18,462 nucleotides of DNA from WGMK01 sp046047315 (GTDB lineage: Bacteria > Hydrogenedentota > Hydrogenedentia > Hydrogenedentales > JAEUWI01), in the NCBI GenBank assembly GCA_046047315.1, contig JBJOID010000168.1, positions 1-18,462 of the forward strand. Reading direction: 5' to 3'. A model generated the notes under the pieces. The model did not search any database and was not told the DNA's origin. It saw only the letters and a list, made by a program, of their open reading frames with translations. Below are positions 15,106 through 18,462 of the stretch, piece after piece (position 1 is the stretch's first letter; each line of letters begins with the position of its first letter). The position numbers and the translations under genes are program-made.

Positions 15106-16566
15106 ATGCCAATCCATTCCGCCCTGTTCAGGGGCGCTGTGTATGCCCTGATAGCTATGACCCTCGCCGTGTCCGCGCAGGCGGAAGAGATTCCGCCATC
15201 GCTTGACACGGTCGCCCCGGCCACCTTGCTGGATGTGTTCAAGGATGCGCGGGCCTTCGTGGAGGAAGCGCAGGCGCCGCCGGCAGATGCTCCCCGCCTT
15301 GGACTGACCGAGGTGGTGACGCGCGCTATTGAGAACAGCGGACGCCTGAAGGCGGCCGAAGAGGCCGTGGTGCAGCGCGAAGCCCAACAGGGTCAGGCGC
15401 GCGCCGCCCGCAAGCCGCAGGTCATGAGCCAGGTGCAACTGGCCTATCTCGGCGGGCTTCGCCAGGAAGTAAATCTGACGCCCGTGCAGGAGCTGCTCGT
15501 TACGGGTACTTCGCTGGACCTCGGCGAGGCCCTGGCGGCGGGCAATGTTTCGGTGCAACAGGTGATTTACGCGGGCGGGCAGATCGCCGCGGGCATTCGC
15601 GCCACGGAAAACCTGACCGAGTCGGAGCGGCTGCAACAGGAAGCCACCATGACCGAGGTGGCCCTGGAAGCAACGCGGGCCTACTACGAGACGCTGCTGG
15701 CCAAGGCGCTGGTGCGGGTGGCCAGCGAGAGCGCTGACGCTTTCGAGCGTCATCTGGGTGACGCAAACAAGGCGCTGGAGGTGGGGGCGGTTAGCCGCTT
15801 CGAGGTGCTGCGCGCGCAAACTGAATTGCAGGCGCGCCGCGCCGATTTGGCCCGCGCCACCACGGGGCTTGATGTGACGACGCTCAACATCCGCCGCCTG
15901 ACCGGCATCGAGGGCGAGGGACCGCTCTATCTCCAGCCCGACTGGTTCACCGCCGCCCTGCCCAGCGAAGACCTGGATGCGCTGTTGAATGAAGCCCTCG
16001 ATAAGCGCCCCGAGCTTGCGGCCCTGGACAAGGCCATCGCGGCTGCGGGGGAGCAGGTGACCGTGCGCCGCGCCGAATCCCGCCCGCAGATTGCCGCCAT
16101 TGGCCAGTATCAACATGTCGAAGGTGGCCCCGAATTTGCGCCGAGTGGTTTCGTGGCCAGCCTTGGCATGCGTTGGAACTGGTACACAGGCGGCGCGGGC
16201 AAGCAGAAGGTGCTTGAGGCGCAATCGCAAGTGCGGCAACTCGAGCACCAGCGGCATGAGCTTGAACGCGCCGTCGCGCTGGACGTGCGTCAGGCTTACC
16301 TTCGCTCCCGCGAAGCCGGGGAGCGCATCCTCATGCAATTTGCCACGGTGCAGCTTGCCGCCGAAGGACAAGAACTTGCAGAGCTGCGCTTCCAGCAGGG
16401 CGTGGGGACCCAGACCGAAACGCTCGACGCCGACCTGGCGCTGGTGCAAGCACGCACCGGGCTGGTGCAGGCGCTTGGTGATTACTTTATTGCCCAGGCC
16501 GACTTGGCCAAGGCCTCTGGCCGCGGGTGGCAGCCTGTCAACGTGGGTGCGCCCGAGGGACAGTGA
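15106..16566 (+). CDS. TolC-family outer membrane efflux/secretion protein
   Basis: A 486-residue outer-membrane channel of the OEP/TolC family. Such proteins form trimeric tunnels through the outer membrane and periplasm for efflux pumps or type I secretion. Residues 1-26 form a signal peptide (cleavage after AQA). Two related halves follow at about 65-270 and 290-480, both rich in long amphipathic helices (for example AIENSGRLKAAEEAV, TRAYYETLLAKAL, QAYLRSREAGERI) with strand segments such as VSVQQVIYAGG and ASLGMRWNWYTGG between them. This is the normal TolC layout. The ATG at 15106 has GGAG at 11-base spacing, 65 bases after the preceding gene. No ABC transporter, RND pump or membrane-fusion protein lies in the window, so its partner is unknown. 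Confidence 0.88.
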   Translation: MPIHSALFRGAVYALIAMTLAVSAQAEEIPPSLDTVAPATLLDVFKDARAFVEEAQAPPADAPRLGLTEVVTRAIENSGRLKAAEEAVVQREAQQGQARAARKPQVMSQVQLAYLGGLRQEVNLTPVQELLVTGTSLDLGEALAAGNVSVQQVIYAGGQIAAGIRATENLTESERLQQEATMTEVALEATRAYYETLLAKALVRVASESADAFERHLGDANKALEVGAVSRFEVLRAQTELQARRADLARATTGLDVTTLNIRRLTGIEGEGPLYLQPDWFTAALPSEDLDALLNEALDKRPELAALDKAIAAAGEQVTVRRAESRPQIAAIGQYQHVEGGPEFAPSGFVASLGMRWNWYTGGAGKQKVLEAQSQVRQLEHQRHELERAVALDVRQAYLRSREAGERILMQFATVQLAAEGQELAELRFQQGVGTQTETLDADLALVQARTGLVQALGDYFIAQADLAKASGRGWQPVNVGAPEGQ

Positions 16567-16609
16567 ACTTAGTGCGGTTGAAAATTCTGGCTTGAGAGGA
16601 GAAGTAAAC

Positions 16610-17920
16610 ATGGCAAAGCTGGCAATCAATGGCGGTGCGCCCGTGGCGTCTGGAAAGTCCTGGGGCACCTGGCCCGTAAGCACGGCGTCGGACGCCAAGC
16701 GGGTGGCCGAGGTGACGCGCACCAACCGTTGGTCCTACGATGGCCCGGTCGAGTGGAAGTTTGCCGAGGACTTCACCAAGTACCAGACCGCCAAGTTTGG
16801 GCAGTGCGTGGCCAACGGTACCGTCAGCCTGCAGATGTCGCTTGAGGCGCTGGGGGTGGGCGCTTACGACGAGGTGCTTGTGCCAGGCATGACCTGGCAG
16901 GCCACGGCCTCCGCCTGCGTGGATATCAACGCGGTGGCCCGTCTCGTCGACGTGGAACCGGACACATGGAACATGGACCTCGACGCGCTCGAGGCGGCCA
17001 TCACCCCGAAGACCCGCGCCGTCATCGTCGTGCATCTTTACGGCAGCGTCACCGACATCAGCCGCCTGGTGTCCATCTGCAAGAAGCACAAGCTGCACCT
17101 CATCGAGGACTGCGCCCACCAGCACGGCACCTTCTGGAAAGGGCAGGGTGTTGGCTCCTTCGGCGACTGCGGTTCGTTTAGCTTCCAGGAATCCAAGGTG
17201 CTTTCCAGCGGCGAGGGTGGCTTCATTACCTGCAAGACCAAGGAGCTTTTCTACAAGCTTTACAGCCTGCGGAATTGCGGCCGCCCCTATGAGGCGGACC
17301 CGGCGGTCTTTGGCTTGAAGAAGCCCGCGGGCATGGAGACCACCCTGCAATCCGGCAACTACCGTCTCACCGAGTGGCAGGCCGCCATCCTCGCCGGCGG
17401 GCTGAAGCGGCTTGACCGGCAGGTGAAGGACCGCGATGCCAACGCCATTTATCTCAACAGCCAGCTGGCGGAGATTCCGGGCATCCTGCCCATGCGCCGC
17501 CGCAAGGAAGTGACTCAGCAGAGCTACTTTAACTTTGCCTTCCGCATCGACCCCAAGGCGCTGGGCATCACCAACCGCCAGTTCTGCGCCGCGCTCAACG
17601 CGGAGCTGGGCACGGGCGACGCCTTCGAGCCGCCTTACGAGCCGCTCAACCAGTGCGGCCTCTACAAGCCACTCACCAAGAAGCGCCATCAACTGACCAA
17701 GGACTATGTCAAGGCCATCAACCCCAAGCTGAACAAGATTCCGGTTTGCGTGGAGGCCAACCAGAAGAGCGGCGTATGCGTGCATCACAGCATGCTGATG
17801 AACAAGAAGTCCGACATGGACCTGGTCGCGGGCGCGGTGCGCAAGATCGTCAAGAACGTTGGCGAGCTTAAGGGCAAGCAGGTAGGCGCGGGGCGAAAGT
17901 ATGTGGCACTGAGCCGCTAG
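16610..17920 (+). CDS. DegT/DnrJ/EryC1/StrS-family PLP-dependent aminotransferase
   Basis: A 436-residue fold-type I PLP enzyme of the sugar aminotransferase family, which puts an amino group onto keto-sugars or inososes, usually from glutamate or glutamine. Family motifs are KLAINGGAPV at the start, VANGTVSLQMSLEALGV, LVPGMTWQATASA, HLYGSVTDI, LIEDCAHQHG (PLP-binding Asp) and the Schiff-base Lys196 in FSFQESKVLSSGEGG. The GNYRLTEWQAAI stretch is also typical. The first and last parts resemble glutamine:scyllo-inosose aminotransferases and AHBA-synthase-like members, so the substrate may be a cyclitol or sugar. Without pathway neighbours this cannot be decided. ATG 16610 has AGGAG 8 bases upstream. 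It starts 43 bases after the TolC gene, so the two may be co-transcribed. A role in amino-sugar or glycan synthesis with the nearby nonulosonate genes is possible but unproven. Confidence 0.9.
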   Translation: MAKLAINGGAPVASGKSWGTWPVSTASDAKRVAEVTRTNRWSYDGPVEWKFAEDFTKYQTAKFGQCVANGTVSLQMSLEALGVGAYDEVLVPGMTWQATASACVDINAVARLVDVEPDTWNMDLDALEAAITPKTRAVIVVHLYGSVTDISRLVSICKKHKLHLIEDCAHQHGTFWKGQGVGSFGDCGSFSFQESKVLSSGEGGFITCKTKELFYKLYSLRNCGRPYEADPAVFGLKKPAGMETTLQSGNYRLTEWQAAILAGGLKRLDRQVKDRDANAIYLNSQLAEIPGILPMRRRKEVTQQSYFNFAFRIDPKALGITNRQFCAALNAELGTGDAFEPPYEPLNQCGLYKPLTKKRHQLTKDYVKAINPKLNKIPVCVEANQKSGVCVHHSMLMNKKSDMDLVAGAVRKIVKNVGELKGKQVGAGRKYVALSR

Positions 17921-18024
17921 TCCGGAAGCAGTGGAGACGTGCGTCCCAGCCCGTCTTTCGATGTTGTAAGACAAGGAGTGGACGGGGACGTCCTCTGCCA
18001 CTTCCAGTTGGAGGGAGAACCATC
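17921..18024 (+). other. Short intergenic region before the ceramidase-like gene
   Basis: 104 bases with small imperfect inverted repeats (CCCGTC near 17949 and GACGGG near 17979-17984) but no stem with a T-run. I call no terminator or promoter here. It ends in a good ribosome-binding site (GAGGGAG) for the gene at 18025. Confidence 0.4.
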
Positions 18025-18462
18025 ATGTCCATCTTTCGTCGCGCTGCTGGCGCCCTATTGGCAGGCACGTTGATCACGTCGGCCTCCGCCCTGGAAGTGG
18101 GCATTGCCGTGCGGAGCATCCTTCCGGATCCGCTGCTGCCGGTGTCGGGCGGCATGGGTTTACCGCAGCCGGTGACCAAAGCGGAAGGCGAAATCGGCAT
18201 CCGCGCGTTGGTGATTCGTGACGACAAAACGACCATCGCCATCGTCAGCGTGGACAGCATTGGTTTTCCCTCGGTGCTGGGCGACCGGATTCGCGAGCAG
18301 GTGAAGGACATCCCTGCGGAGAACATATTGATTGGCGCCACGCATACGCATAGCGCGCCGGACACCTATGCGTTTCCCCTTCCCACGGGTGGCCACACGG
18401 GCGACCTGGAATACATGAACTGGGTGTGCCTGCAAGGCGCGGCGGCGGTGAACCAGGCGCTG
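18025..18462 (+). CDS. Secreted neutral/alkaline ceramidase-like protein, N-terminal part (runs off window)
   Basis: The reading frame starts at ATG 18025 and stays open to the last base, giving the first 146 residues. Residues 1-22 are a Sec signal peptide (MSIFRRAAG start, cleavage after SASA). The mature part matches the N-terminal domain of neutral/alkaline non-lysosomal ceramidases: a beta-rich start, IRALVIRDD, IVSVDSIG (Asp77) and GATHTHSAPDT (His107, His109), the histidines being expected zinc ligands. Characterised members hydrolyse the amide of ceramide. In environmental bacteria many annotated proteins of this family have no tested substrate, so ceramidase activity is only a family-level call. 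GGGAG lies 7 bases upstream of the start. The catalytic serine and C-terminal domain would lie beyond the window. Confidence 0.82.
   Translation, partial: MSIFRRAAGALLAGTLITSASALEVGIAVRSILPDPLLPVSGGMGLPQPVTKAEGEIGIRALVIRDDKTTIAIVSVDSIGFPSVLGDRIREQVKDIPAENILIGATHTHSAPDTYAFPLPTGGHTGDLEYMNWVCLQGAAAVNQAL

Noticed and set aside
15079..16725. Minus-strand open frame of 548 residues across the TolC gene
   Set aside because: It spans the TolC gene and the following gap, is rich in His/Arg/Gly and shows no family pattern; TolC on the plus strand is clear.
16538..18001. Minus-strand open frame of 487 residues across the aminotransferase gene
   Set aside because: It is antisense to an unmistakable DegT-family protein with its PLP lysine, with no sign of its own function.
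1..18462. CRISPR arrays, insertion sequences, phage genes and toxin-antitoxin pairs
   Set aside because: I looked for regularly spaced repeats, transposase or integrase motifs and small paired genes on both strands and found none.

Overview
The window looks like a GC-rich chromosomal segment of a Gram-negative, probably uncultured bacterium. The best lineage clue is the C-terminal module of the secreted protein at 7904-9457: two EF-hand-like loops followed by a leucine-rich helix. From memory this module is abundant in Candidatus Hydrogenedentota and related environmental bacteria. That placement is an inference, not a database result. A TolC-type outer-membrane protein, Sec-type signal peptides and a ceramidase-like exoenzyme fit a diderm that works on polymers. 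There are no insertion sequences, phage genes or CRISPR arrays.

Layout. Bases 1-513 hold no supported gene but contain a compound palindromic repeat (218-359). Next, on the minus strand, come a secreted GH10 endo-xylanase (514-1587) and a small cupin (1644-2111). A plus-strand rnk gene (2362-2781) has a terminator-like hairpin in its leader and a bidirectional terminator behind it. That terminator is shared with a convergent tRNA-Asp(GTC) gene (2866-2942), which has a clear sigma70-type promoter. The minus strand then carries a membrane-anchored PHP-domain protein (3014-4357), a membrane-anchored reductive-dehalogenase-like corrinoid/Fe-S protein (4541-5944) and a ThDP-dependent acetolactate synthase (6025-7671).

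From 7672 onward everything reads on the plus strand. A secreted calcium-loop protein (7904-9457) ends in an intrinsic terminator. A tightly overlapping trio follows: a SAF-less NeuB-type nonulosonate synthase (9532-10401), a NeuA-HAD-phosphatase fusion (10398-11570) and a MenE-like acyl-CoA ligase (11560-12891). After that come a large secreted protein with a C-terminal membrane tail (12977-15040), a TolC-family protein (15106-16566), a DegT/DnrJ PLP aminotransferase (16610-17920) and the start of a secreted ceramidase-like enzyme (18025 to the window end).

How the genes may work together. NeuB without its SAF domain plus a NeuA fused to a KdsC-like phosphatase suggests a phosphorylated nonulosonic-acid route: synthase, then 9-phosphatase, then CMP activation. 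This resembles the KDN pathway of Bacteroides more than classical bacterial Neu5Ac synthesis. The operon lies between two secreted proteins that share an N-terminal domain I do not recognise. Nonulosonate surface decoration near new cell-surface proteins is the most interesting hypothesis here. A second candidate for novelty is the reductive-dehalogenase-like protein, which has N-terminal membrane helices in place of a Tat signal.
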